Assembly: GCA_964635875.1 (NCBI GenBank)
Contig: CAZWRK010000140.1
Coordinates: 1-10,394 of the forward strand
Direction: 5' to 3'
Length of the DNA: 10,394 nucleotides
DNA from: CAZWRK01 sp964635875
GTDB taxonomy: Bacteria > Pseudomonadota > Gammaproteobacteria > Burkholderiales > Aquaspirillaceae
Shown here: positions 1 to 7,124 of the stretch, one piece after another
Position numbering within the stretch: position 1 is the first letter of the stretch
Layout: each line of letters starts with the position of its first letter
Program-made: the position numbers and the translations under genes
Notes under the pieces: generated by a model
Seen by the model: the letters and a program-made list of their open reading frames with translations, nothing else
What the model was told of the DNA's origin: nothing
The model's database searches: none

Positions 1-648
1 TAACACACCAGCCGGAACGCCTGCTTCGAGCGCCAATTTGACCAGCTTCATCGTGACCAACGGATCTTGCTCGGAAGGCTTCAGGACGAATGTGTTGCCG
101 CAGGCAATCGCCATCGGGAACATCCACAGCGGAATCATTGCCGGAAAGTTAAACGGCGTAATCCCTGCGCAAACGCCAATCGGTTGCAGCAAGGTGTAGG
201 TATCGACACCGCTGGCAACGTTTTCGGCAAACTCACCCATTTGCAACGAGCCGATATTCGCGGCGTGCTCGACAACCTCAAGGCCACGGAACACATCGCC
301 TTCGGCATCAGCCAAGGTTTTGCCCTGCTCGGCGGTCAAAGTTGCAGCGAGTTCGCTCATGTTTTCGCGAATCAATTGCTGCAGCTTCAGGAAAATCCGC
401 GCCCGCGCGCCGATCGGGGTTTTGCGCCATGTTTTAAACGCTGTTTTAGCGGCTGAAACCGCTGCGTTCAGCTCATCAGCCGTCGCCAACGGCACATGCG
501 CCAACACTTCTTGCGTCGCGGGATTGACCACATCGCGCCATTCCGTCGTTGCCGAGTCAACGAACTCGCCGTTAATCAGTAATCGCACGCGAGGCACACC
601 GTTTTCGGTCGCCGGAGAAAACAGCTGTGAATCGTTTAAAGCACTCAT
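1..648 (-). CDS. mmsA: CoA-acylating methylmalonate-semialdehyde dehydrogenase, N-terminal part (cut by window edge)
   Basis: Only the first 216 codons are present; the frame is open to base 1. The product belongs to the aldehyde dehydrogenase superfamily. MmsA converts (methyl)malonate semialdehyde plus CoA and NAD+ to propionyl- or acetyl-CoA in valine and myo-inositol catabolism. Seen here: an ALDH N-terminal domain starting near residue 24 (LLINGEFVDS), VNPATQEV at 41-48, the MmsA-like stretch QGKTLADAEGDVFRGLEVVE at 108-127, and PFNFPAM at 165-171 with GNTFVLKPSEQDP at 184-196, where K190 is in the usual NAD-binding position. The catalytic Cys lies beyond the window. The start is chosen because GGGAGAG sits just upstream, at about 651-657. 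It follows the PaaK-like gene by 46 bp on the same strand, so it is probably the last visible member of the operon. Its presence links the cluster to branched-chain acid oxidation. Other CoA-linked ALDHs are possible but fit less well. Confidence 0.88.
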   Translation of the reverse strand, partial: MSALNDSQLFSPATENGVPRVRLLINGEFVDSATTEWRDVVNPATQEVLAHVPLATADELNAAVSAAKTAFKTWRKTPIGARARIFLKLQQLIRENMSELAATLTAEQGKTLADAEGDVFRGLEVVEHAANIGSLQMGEFAENVASGVDTYTLLQPIGVCAGITPFNFPAMIPLWMFPMAIACGNTFVLKPSEQDPLVTMKLVKLALEAGVPAGVL

Positions 649-654
649 AAATCT

Positions 655-694
655 CTCCCATCACGCCCGACCAGCGGGCAAAACCCATTTGGGC
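655..694 (-). other. Intercistronic small hairpins between PaaK-like gene and mmsA
   Basis: The 46-bp gap holds two short inverted repeats. GCCCG (665-669) pairs with CGGGC (675-679) around a 5-nt loop. Nearer the PaaK-like stop codon, a 4-bp stem (about 681-694) is followed on the minus strand by only four T. The stems are too short to call a terminator with confidence. They could modestly attenuate or stabilise the transcript before mmsA. Confidence 0.3.
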
Positions 695-1930
695 TTAGTT
701 GTATTGACGGCGGTCGTCGATGACTTTGCCGTCATTCGGCAAGGCGTTGAGCGCAAAGCACTCGACCTTGCCGCGTAATTTGGTGACTTCTCGCAGGCTT
801 TTTACGACGGACTCCGTCAGCGCCTCCGAAGCGTCTTGAGTCAATTCGATTTGTAATGTGAGGTCATCCACGTCGTTGACGCGATCCACGACCAGCCGCG
901 CGCGCGCCATTTCGGGGTGCCGCTTGAGCAGCGCATCAATTTGCTCGGGATGTACAAACATGCCTTTAATTTTTGCAGTTTGGTCGGCCCGTCCCATCCA
1001 GCCTTTGATGACACGATTGGTGCGACCGCATGGGCTGGTTTCAGCATGGAACGCTGATAAATCGCCGGTTGCAAAACGAATCAGCGGGTATTCAGGGTTA
1101 AACGTGGTCACAACGACTTCGCCGACTTCGCCTTCAGCCACGACATCGCCCGAACCGGGCCGGACAATTTCTAGGATGATATCTTCGTCCACCACCATGC
1201 CATGACCGGGGCTGGTTTCGTAGGCAATCAAGCCTAGGTCGGCGGTGGCGTAGCACTGGCGCACGACAATGCCGCGATCGGTAAACCATTGCCGTAATGA
1301 GACCGGAAGCGCCTCGCCCGTCACCACTGCTTTGCGCAGTTTGGGTAAGGCCACGCCGAGTTCATCCGCTTTTTCGAGAATGATCTTTAAGAATGACGGT
1401 GTTCCGGTATAGGCCGTGACTCCGAGGTTAAACATCGCGGCGACTTGCTGTTCGGTTTGACCGGTACCGCCGGGGAACACCGCACACCCTAGCGCACGCG
1501 CACCAGCATCGAGCATGAATCCGCCCGGCGTAAAGTGGTACGAGAAGCAGTTTTGAACGATATCGCCCGCCTCAAATCCGGCGGCCGCGAGCGCCCGACT
1601 CATCCGCCAAAAATCGGGCCGATTGGCTTCCGGCTCATGAATCGGCCCCGGCGAAGCAAACAGGCGCGCAGCAGATCCTGCTGTAATCGCGGCATATTCA
1701 CCGAATGGAGGATGTTGGCGCTGCTCTTCAATGAGTGAAGATTTGCGCGTCACCGGCAAAGTCGCCAAAGCGGCCGGCGAAGCAATCGCTGCCGGATCAA
1801 CAGCCGCCAAAATGCGCTGATACGCACCCGCATATTGGCGCGCATGAGCAATTTGGTGCGGCAAACGCGCGAATAAATCCGCGATTCGTTCGCTATGCGG
1901 GCGCTTCTCTAATGGGTCTGGGTACTTCAT
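695..1930 (-). CDS. PaaK-like phenylacetate-CoA ligase family protein (adenylate-forming)
   Basis: The product has 411 residues, close to the roughly 430 of PaaK-type aryl-CoA ligases, which form acyl-CoA from a carboxylate, ATP and CoA. Family features seen: a Y-ATADLG motif at 227-233 where other family members have Y-G-x-T-E, FATGDL at 286-291, GRADQTAKIKGMFVHP at 313-328, and the C-terminal LPNDGKVIDDRRQY at 397-410 with a candidate catalytic Lys at 401. The usual Ser/Thr/Gly-rich P-loop (SSGTTGKP type) is replaced by FASPGPIHEP at 91-100, so true ligase activity is uncertain. I recall similar SPGPIYEP-type loops in homologues next to Liv transporters, but cannot verify that here. The start at 1930 is preferred over an in-frame ATG 19 codons upstream because AAGAGG lies about 8 nt before it. 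The upstream start would also overlap livF. It follows livF by 44 bp. Substrate cannot be read from the sequence. Confidence 0.85.
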   Translation of the reverse strand: MKYPDPLEKRPHSERIADLFARLPHQIAHARQYAGAYQRILAAVDPAAIASPAALATLPVTRKSSLIEEQRQHPPFGEYAAITAGSAARLFASPGPIHEPEANRPDFWRMSRALAAAGFEAGDIVQNCFSYHFTPGGFMLDAGARALGCAVFPGGTGQTEQQVAAMFNLGVTAYTGTPSFLKIILEKADELGVALPKLRKAVVTGEALPVSLRQWFTDRGIVVRQCYATADLGLIAYETSPGHGMVVDEDIILEIVRPGSGDVVAEGEVGEVVVTTFNPEYPLIRFATGDLSAFHAETSPCGRTNRVIKGWMGRADQTAKIKGMFVHPEQIDALLKRHPEMARARLVVDRVNDVDDLTLQIELTQDASEALTESVVKSLREVTKLRGKVECFALNALPNDGKVIDDRRQYN

Positions 1931-1974
1931 TGCAAAAACCTCTTGGACGACACGCAAAGAAAGGGGCAGGCCAA

Positions 1975-2817
1975 TTACGCCAACCAACGCTTACGACGGC
2001 GATAGTGTTTAACTTCGCGGAAGCTCTTACGGCCTTCTTTCGCTAACCCAAGGTAAAACTCTTTAACGTCTTCGTTGTCAGCCAACTCTTTGGCGCTACC
2101 GTCCATGACCACGCGACCATTTTCGATGATGTAGCCATAGTCGGAATAACGCAGCGCGACCATCGTGTTTTGCTCGGCGAGCAGAAAACTCACTTTTTCT
2201 TTTTGGTTGAGGTCTTTCACAATCTCGAAAATTTCTTCGACGATTTGCGGGGCCAAGCCCATCGACGGCTCATCCAATAAAATCATCGTTGGACGCGCCA
2301 TCAACGCACGACCGACTGCGACCATTTGTTGTTCGCCGCCCGAGGTGTAACCGGCTTGCGAAGTGCGGCGGGTCTTGAGGCGCGGGAAGTAGTGATAAAC
2401 CCGCTCTAAATCGGCCTTAATTTCAGCGCGGCTCGCGTTGCGGGTGTACGCGCCGGTCAGCAAGTTTTCTTCGACGGTCAAATGACCAAAACAATGACGG
2501 CCTTCCATGACTTGGATTACGCCGCGCTTGACCAACCCATCGGGGGTCATATCGTCGATACGCTCGCCACGGAATTCGATAGAGCCTTTGGTGACATCGC
2601 CACGCTCGGCGCGCAGCAAGTTAGAAATGGCTTTTAGGGTGGTGGTTTTGCCCGCGCCGTTTGCGCCAAGCAGAGCCACGATATTGCCTTCGTGAATATC
2701 CAGTGAGACGCCCTTAAGCGCCAAAATCACATGGTTGTAAATGACTTCGATGTTATTCACAGACAACAAATACGGATTACCGCTGCTGCTCTGTGCTGGG
2801 CTATTTTGCGCCGTCAT
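1975..2817 (-). CDS. livF: LivF-type ATP-binding subunit of branched-chain-type ABC importer
   Basis: This is a cytoplasmic ATPase that powers import through LivH/LivM together with LivG. The 280 residues show Walker A GANGAGKTT at 51-59, a Q-loop near Q102, ABC signature TSGGEQQ at 158-164, Walker B MILLDEP at 178-184 and AEQN at 214-217. In AEQN a Gln takes the place of the H-loop His, as is normal for LivF. The C-terminus is longer than the usual LivF of about 235 residues. There is a roughly 25-residue N-terminal lead before the ABC fold and a basic tail (KSFREVKHYRRRKRWLA, 264-280). The start at 2817 is chosen over an ATG 20 codons upstream because GAGGAG sits at optimal distance before it; the longer form would also extend through the intercistronic hairpin. 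The gene follows the binding-protein gene by 66 bp. Confidence 0.93.
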   Translation of the reverse strand: MTAQNSPAQSSSGNPYLLSVNNIEVIYNHVILALKGVSLDIHEGNIVALLGANGAGKTTTLKAISNLLRAERGDVTKGSIEFRGERIDDMTPDGLVKRGVIQVMEGRHCFGHLTVEENLLTGAYTRNASRAEIKADLERVYHYFPRLKTRRTSQAGYTSGGEQQMVAVGRALMARPTMILLDEPSMGLAPQIVEEIFEIVKDLNQKEKVSFLLAEQNTMVALRYSDYGYIIENGRVVMDGSAKELADNEDVKEFYLGLAKEGRKSFREVKHYRRRKRWLA

Positions 2818-2839
2818 GTTTTCTCCTCGATCCGATCCT

Positions 2840-2870
2840 ACTGCCCGCCTCAGATACTGAAGCGGGCAGT
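2840..2870 (-). other. Strong intercistronic mRNA hairpin after the binding-protein gene
   Basis: ACTGCCCGC (2840-2848) is the reverse complement of GCGGGCAGT (2862-2870). Inside it TCAG (2850-2853) pairs with CTGA (2857-2860) around a 3-nt loop. The one mismatch in the DNA palindrome (2849/2861) becomes a U-G pair in the minus-strand RNA, so the transcript can form a continuous 14-bp stem. No T-run follows it on the minus strand, and the livF ribosome site comes about 15 nt later. It is therefore more likely a 3'-end stabiliser or processing barrier that raises binding-protein mRNA over livF than a terminator. Confidence 0.65.
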
Positions 2871-2883
2871 CCATCAAGCGGGT

Positions 2884-4200
2884 TTACTCTTTCGAGCAAT
2901 CACGCGGTGCAATCCCTTTTTCTTGCGCGTATTTCGCGGCAGAGGCTTTCACCATTGGATCTAAAACAGCGTTATCAGCAGCAATCCAGTTCGACACCGG
3001 CTTCCACTTCGCGCCGTCCCACTGCATAAAGCGGGTATAGCCCGAGCCTTCATGGTTGGAGCACGAGGTTTTGACCGGCGGCACCATATTCGGAATACCC
3101 AGTTGCTTGAGTCGATCCGCAGACAGGTTCAGATGCTCTAAGCCCCAACGCACTTCGTCGCCGTTCAAAGCTTTTTTACCGAATTTGCCCTGTGCGACAC
3201 GGATGGCTTCCACCATCATGATGCCGCCCACGATGCCACGGTTGTAGTTCATGGTACCAATGGCAGACTTGTCGCCAAGGTTGCCTTTACCTGCGCCGTA
3301 AAGGGTTTTTTCGATGTCTTGAATCAGCGGGAAGTTTTTACCGTCGGCTGCAAATGCACCGGCGATATAACCTTTTGCGGCATCACCCGCCGGAATCACG
3401 TCTTCCTCGGAACCGCCCCACCAAACCGCCACGATTTTGTCGCGCGGGAAGCCGACTTTAGCGGCAGATTTAATCGCCGCCGGTGTCATCACACCCCAAC
3501 TCCGCAAGATTACGAAGTCCGGTTTTTGGCGACGAATTTCCAGCCATTGGGATTGTTGTTCGGTCCCCGGTGCGGGCACTTCAACGTTGGACAATTCAAA
3601 ACCATATTTTTTCGCCATCGCTTCGAGAACCGGCAAGGTTTCTTTGCCGTAGGCCGAGCCGTGATACAAGTTGACGATTTTCTTGCCTTTGAGTTTGTCC
3701 ATACCGCCTAGGCGTTGGCCAATAAACTGAATTTTGGCGGTGGCTTGGCTCCAGTACGAAGTCACCAGCGGGAATACATACGGGAACACCGAGCCGTCTT
3801 TGGCATCGGCACGGCCAAAGCCAATGGTCATCAGTGGAATTTTGTCCGCAGCAGCGCGATCCATCGTCGCGTAGGTAATCCCAGTGGACATGAAGTTAAA
3901 TGCCGAAGCGCCAGCTTCGCCTTTTTTCTTCATCCGTTCGTAGCACTCCACACCACGGTCATTTTTGTATTCGGTTTCGCACTCTTCGTAGACCAGCTTG
4001 ACCCCGCCCACGCCGCCTTCTTTCATGTTGACGTAGTTCATGTAATCGATCATGCCGCCGTAGTACTTCGAGCCGCCCGAAGCGTACGGGCCAACGCGAT
4101 AACTAGGCACCGGAACAAATTGTTCTGCGGCTAATGCGGTTCCTGCGGCCAAACAAGCGGCGACGGCAAGCGCTGTGCTTTTGAGAGTCATGAATTTCAT
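2884..4200 (-). CDS. Periplasmic substrate-binding protein of Liv-type ABC importer
   Basis: This exported ligand-binding protein has 438 residues and resembles the type I periplasmic binding fold of LivJ/LivK-related proteins (Peripla_BP_6). It delivers substrate to LivHM. Residues 1-24 look like a Sec signal peptide: basic start MKFMTLK, hydrophobic core, cleavage near TALA/AEQF. There is no lipobox, since the only early Cys (C16) lies inside the hydrophobic core. The mature protein is longer than classical LivJ (about 345 residues) and has four Cys, at 74, 86, 380 and 435, that could form disulfides. Lack of close LivJ resemblance and its position between CoA-ligase genes suggest a ligand other than leucine. 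Start 4200 is favoured over an ORF extension of 37 codons because GGAGGAG precedes it and a signal peptide begins there. It is separated from livM by 62 bp, in which I see only its ribosome site. Confidence 0.9.
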   Translation of the reverse strand: MKFMTLKSTALAVAACLAAGTALAAEQFVPVPSYRVGPYASGGSKYYGGMIDYMNYVNMKEGGVGGVKLVYEECETEYKNDRGVECYERMKKKGEAGASAFNFMSTGITYATMDRAAADKIPLMTIGFGRADAKDGSVFPYVFPLVTSYWSQATAKIQFIGQRLGGMDKLKGKKIVNLYHGSAYGKETLPVLEAMAKKYGFELSNVEVPAPGTEQQSQWLEIRRQKPDFVILRSWGVMTPAAIKSAAKVGFPRDKIVAVWWGGSEEDVIPAGDAAKGYIAGAFAADGKNFPLIQDIEKTLYGAGKGNLGDKSAIGTMNYNRGIVGGIMMVEAIRVAQGKFGKKALNGDEVRWGLEHLNLSADRLKQLGIPNMVPPVKTSCSNHEGSGYTRFMQWDGAKWKPVSNWIAADNAVLDPMVKASAAKYAQEKGIAPRDCSKE

Positions 4201-4262
4201 ACTGTTTCTCCTCCGAGATGGATGCGTGGTTACGTCTTGGTCTTGTGGGTAAAGAGCGATCG

Positions 4263-5327
4263 TCAGTGCGGGAAAGGCCACAGACGGAGTTTTTCCTTTG
4301 CGATCTGCCACATACGGGCCAGACCATGCGGCTCAACAATCAAGAAGAAGATAATTAAGCCACCAAACAACATCATTTCAAGGTTGGACAAGAACTGCGT
4401 GCTAACGACATCATGGAAAATCTGACCAAACAGGTTCAACACAATCGGCAGCAACACAATAAAAGCCGCACCGAGGAAAGAACCCATAATCGAACCCACA
4501 CCGCCCACAATAATCATGAACAGAATTTGGAAGGAACGATGCAGATCAAATGCTTGTGGATCGACGGTACCCAGCAGGACAAAAGCCCACAATGCACCTG
4601 CAATACCGCAGTAAAACGAGCTCACGGCAAACGCAAGCAGCTTGGTTTTGAGGATCGGGATGCCAATCACTTCGGCAGCCACATCCATATCCCGCACCGC
4701 CATCCATGCACGACCCGTGGCCGAGCGTACGAGGTTTTTCGCCATCAGCGCCAAGACAGCAACAATGCCGAGCGTCAGCAAATATTTGCGAATAGGCGTG
4801 TCGATACTGATCCCAAAGACATCCATTGGCGGGGCAGAGATCACACCGGAGCTGGAGTAGTTCGAGAACCAACCAAACTTCGTCAGCGCCCATTCAATAA
4901 AGAACTGCGCGGCTAAGGTCGCAACCGCCAAGTAGAAACCTTTAATGCGCAGCGAAGGCAGGCCAAACAAAATCCCGATCAGTGCGGCACACACCCCGCC
5001 CAAAATCAAAGCGACCAACAGGGGAATGCCGGGCATCCGCACCATAAAGTTGTAGGTGGCGAAGGCCCCCACCGCCATAAACGCAGCCGAACCGAGCGAA
5101 AGCTGACCGGCGTAGCCCGTCAGAATATTCAGGCCCAATGCAGCTAGGGATAAAATCAAAAAGGGAATCAAAATACCGGCGATGAGGTACTCGCTGGCAA
5201 ACATCGGCACCGCAAAAATCGCGATGACCAACAGAACAAGAATCCCAAGGCGATCTTGTAAGATCGGAAAAATCACCGAGTCATCTTTGTAACTCGTTTT
5301 GAATTGTCCGGATTCACGGTAAATCAT
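4263..5327 (-). CDS. livM: LivM-type inner-membrane permease of ABC importer
   Basis: One of two permease subunits that form the transmembrane channel for the imported compound. The 354 residues contain about eight to ten hydrophobic segments (for example 28-45, 48-68, 80-95, 102-122, 130-148, 183-197, 229-250, 266-300, 313-332). The conserved LivM stretch LGLNILTGYAGQLSLG lies at 64-79, and the coupling region GRAWMAVRDMDVAAEVIGI at 205-223 should contact the ATPases. The N-terminus carries about 25 polar residues before the first membrane segment, and the C-terminus ends in a short charged tail. AAGGA lies about 9 nt before the ATG, supporting the start. The gene follows livH by 71 bp, with a hairpin in between. 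Length and motifs match the family, and no disruption is seen. Confidence 0.93.
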   Translation of the reverse strand: MIYRESGQFKTSYKDDSVIFPILQDRLGILVLLVIAIFAVPMFASEYLIAGILIPFLILSLAALGLNILTGYAGQLSLGSAAFMAVGAFATYNFMVRMPGIPLLVALILGGVCAALIGILFGLPSLRIKGFYLAVATLAAQFFIEWALTKFGWFSNYSSSGVISAPPMDVFGISIDTPIRKYLLTLGIVAVLALMAKNLVRSATGRAWMAVRDMDVAAEVIGIPILKTKLLAFAVSSFYCGIAGALWAFVLLGTVDPQAFDLHRSFQILFMIIVGGVGSIMGSFLGAAFIVLLPIVLNLFGQIFHDVVSTQFLSNLEMMLFGGLIIFFLIVEPHGLARMWQIAKEKLRLWPFPH

Positions 5328-5348
5328 AGTGTGGCGTCCTTAGTAGAG

Positions 5349-5370
5349 GCCGCGCGCCCATCCGCGCGGC
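5349..5370 (-). other. GC-rich intercistronic hairpin between livH and livM
   Basis: GCCGCGCG (5349-5356) and CGCGCGGC (5363-5370) form a perfect 8-bp inverted repeat with a 6-nt loop. On the minus strand, where transcription runs, the bases after the stem are not T-rich; the A/T-rich flank is on the 5' side. The likely role is mRNA processing, stability or tuning of livM relative to livH, not termination. Confidence 0.5.
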
Positions 5371-5398
5371 AAAATCTTAAGCAGTCGGGAAAAATCAG

Positions 5399-6286
5399 CT
5401 ATACCCGTTCGATATGTTTCTCACCAAACAAGCCTTCTGGACGCACCAGCAAGAACAAGAGGGCAAGCACATAAGAGAACCAGTTCTCGATCCCGCCGGA
5501 GAGGTATGGCCCCAAATACACTTCAGCCAACTTTTCCCCAGCCCCCACAATCAAACCGCCGACAATCGCCCCCGGCACCGAGGTAAAGCCCCCGAGAATC
5601 AATACCGGCAGCGCTTTCAGCACCACTAAAGTCAGGGCAAACTGCACCCCCAAACGTGACCCCCACAACAAACCGGACACCAGCGCAACAAACCCCGCCA
5701 CCGCCCATACAATCGCCCAAATGTGCTGTAACGGAATCCCGACAGACAACGCGGCTTGATGGTCATCGGCCACCGCCCGCAAAGCACGACCGAGTTTGGT
5801 TTTGTTAAAGAACAGCGCAAGCACTGCAACTAAAACCGCCGAAATCCCCGCTGCAAACAAGTCAAACTTCGAGATAAAGACACCACCGACATCGAACGGC
5901 TCGTCGTTAATGCCCAGATCTAGGCCATGAACTTCAGAACCCCAGACCATTTGTGCCAAACCTTCGATAAAGAAGGACAAGCCAATCGTTGCCATAAACA
6001 AAGAAATCGGCGGTTGATTGACCAAGCGGCGCAAGACCACCCTTTCGATGCCAATCCCCATCGCCACCATCACCGCCAAGGTGATGATCAGCGCCCCCCA
6101 AAATGGCAGGCCCATATCTTGGAAACCAACAAAGGTCAGCGCCGCAAATAACACCAGCGCACCTTGGGCAAAGTTAAATACACCGGAGGCTTTGTAAATC
6201 AGCACAAAACCGAGCGCGACAAGGGAATACATCACCCCTGCCAGCAGCCCCCCGACTAAAACTTCTAGAAAAAACTGAAAGTCCAT
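5399..6286 (-). CDS. livH: LivH-type inner-membrane permease of ABC importer
   Basis: Second permease subunit, partner of LivM. The 295 residues match the usual LivH length (about 290-310) and carry about eight hydrophobic segments (roughly 6-31, 37-55, 62-80, 95-115, 143-160, 189-210, 220-247, 268-283). Diagnostic stretches are GLLAGVMYSLVALGFVLIYK at 13-32 with SGVFNFAQGAL at 34-44, the coupling region LGRALRAVADDHQAALSVGI at 165-184, and VLKALPVLILGGFTSVPGAI at 222-241. It ends in RPEGLFGEKHIERV, typical of LivH C-termini. GAGGAG lies at optimal distance before the ATG. It follows livG by 37 bp, so the ATPase and permease genes are tightly packed. Confidence 0.94.
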   Translation of the reverse strand: MDFQFFLEVLVGGLLAGVMYSLVALGFVLIYKASGVFNFAQGALVLFAALTFVGFQDMGLPFWGALIITLAVMVAMGIGIERVVLRRLVNQPPISLFMATIGLSFFIEGLAQMVWGSEVHGLDLGINDEPFDVGGVFISKFDLFAAGISAVLVAVLALFFNKTKLGRALRAVADDHQAALSVGIPLQHIWAIVWAVAGFVALVSGLLWGSRLGVQFALTLVVLKALPVLILGGFTSVPGAIVGGLIVGAGEKLAEVYLGPYLSGGIENWFSYVLALLFLLVRPEGLFGEKHIERV

Positions 6287-6323
6287 CTGTTTCTCCTCGC
6301 GTTATTCTTGTTGTTCTGCGCGG

Positions 6324-7112
6324 TTAATGAGAGGTGCCAAGATAGGCGGCAATCACGGCAGGGTTTTGGCGGACTTCATCCGGCGGCCCATCGCCAATTT
6401 TCTTGCCGTAATCCAGCACAACGACTCGATCCGAAATATCCATGACCACACCCATATCGTGTTCAATCAACACGATCGTGGTGCCGAACTCGTCGTTTAC
6501 ATCGAGAATAAAACGGCACATGTCCTGTTTTTCCTCGACGTTCATCCCTGCCATCGGCTCATCGAGTAACAGCAAACTCGGCTCGGCGGCGAGCGCCCGC
6601 CCTAGTTCGACACGCTTTTGCAAGCCATACGGCAAGCGGCCAACCGGTGTTTTGCGAACATGCTGAATTTCGAGAAAGTCGATGATTTCTTCGACGAATT
6701 TACGGTGCTTGGCTTCTTCGCGTTGGGTGCGGCCCCAGTACAACGCTTGCTGCAAGAAGTTGCTGTGCATTTTGAGATTGCGGCCGGTCATGATGTTGTC
6801 GAGAACACTCATGCCCTTAAACAACGCGATGTTTTGGAAGGTGCGCGCGATGCCCTGACGAGCGGCACGGCCTGCATCCATCGTATCCCGCTCTTTTCCG
6901 CGATAAGTGACGCGGCCTTCTTGGGGGTGATAGACGCCATTGATGACGTTAAGCATCGAGCTTTTGCCCGCGCCATTTGGGCCGATGATGGCGAGAATTT
7001 CATGCTCACGAACATCAAGACTAATATTGGTCAGCGCTTTGACCCCACCAAACGACATCGAAATACCGTCAGCTTTGAGGATCACATCGCCAATTTTATG
7101 CTTTGGATTCAT
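6324..7112 (-). CDS. livG: LivG-type ATP-binding subunit of branched-chain-type ABC importer
   Basis: Cytoplasmic ATPase that pairs with LivF. The 262 residues match the usual LivG size. Motifs: Walker A GPNGAGKS at 44-51, Q-loop Q93 in ARTFQNIALF, family-specific signature region LPYGLQKRVELGRALA at 160-175 (LivG proteins lack the canonical LSGGQ), Walker B LLLLDEP at 180-186 followed by MAGMN, and H-loop His218 in LIEHDM. The ribosome site GAGGAA overlaps the TGA stop codon of the preceding acyl-CoA ligase, only 12 bp away. This suggests translational coupling between ligase and transporter. All catalytic residues are intact. Confidence 0.94.
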   Translation of the reverse strand: MNPKHKIGDVILKADGISMSFGGVKALTNISLDVREHEILAIIGPNGAGKSSMLNVINGVYHPQEGRVTYRGKERDTMDAGRAARQGIARTFQNIALFKGMSVLDNIMTGRNLKMHSNFLQQALYWGRTQREEAKHRKFVEEIIDFLEIQHVRKTPVGRLPYGLQKRVELGRALAAEPSLLLLDEPMAGMNVEEKQDMCRFILDVNDEFGTTIVLIEHDMGVVMDISDRVVVLDYGKKIGDGPPDEVRQNPAVIAAYLGTSH

Positions 7113-7124
7113 CGTTCACTTTCC

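Noticed and set aside
1931..1987. Longer PaaK-like start 19 codons upstream
   Set aside because: It would overlap livF and lacks the well-spaced AAGAGG that precedes the ATG at 1930. The extra residues are not needed for the family fold.
2840..2870. Rho-independent terminator between binding-protein gene and livF
   Set aside because: The stem is strong, but no T-run follows on the transcribed strand, and livF is needed for the same transporter.
3319..4134. Plus-strand open frames opposite the binding-protein gene
   Set aside because: The minus-strand protein has a signal peptide, ribosome site and family length. The opposing frames show no domain.
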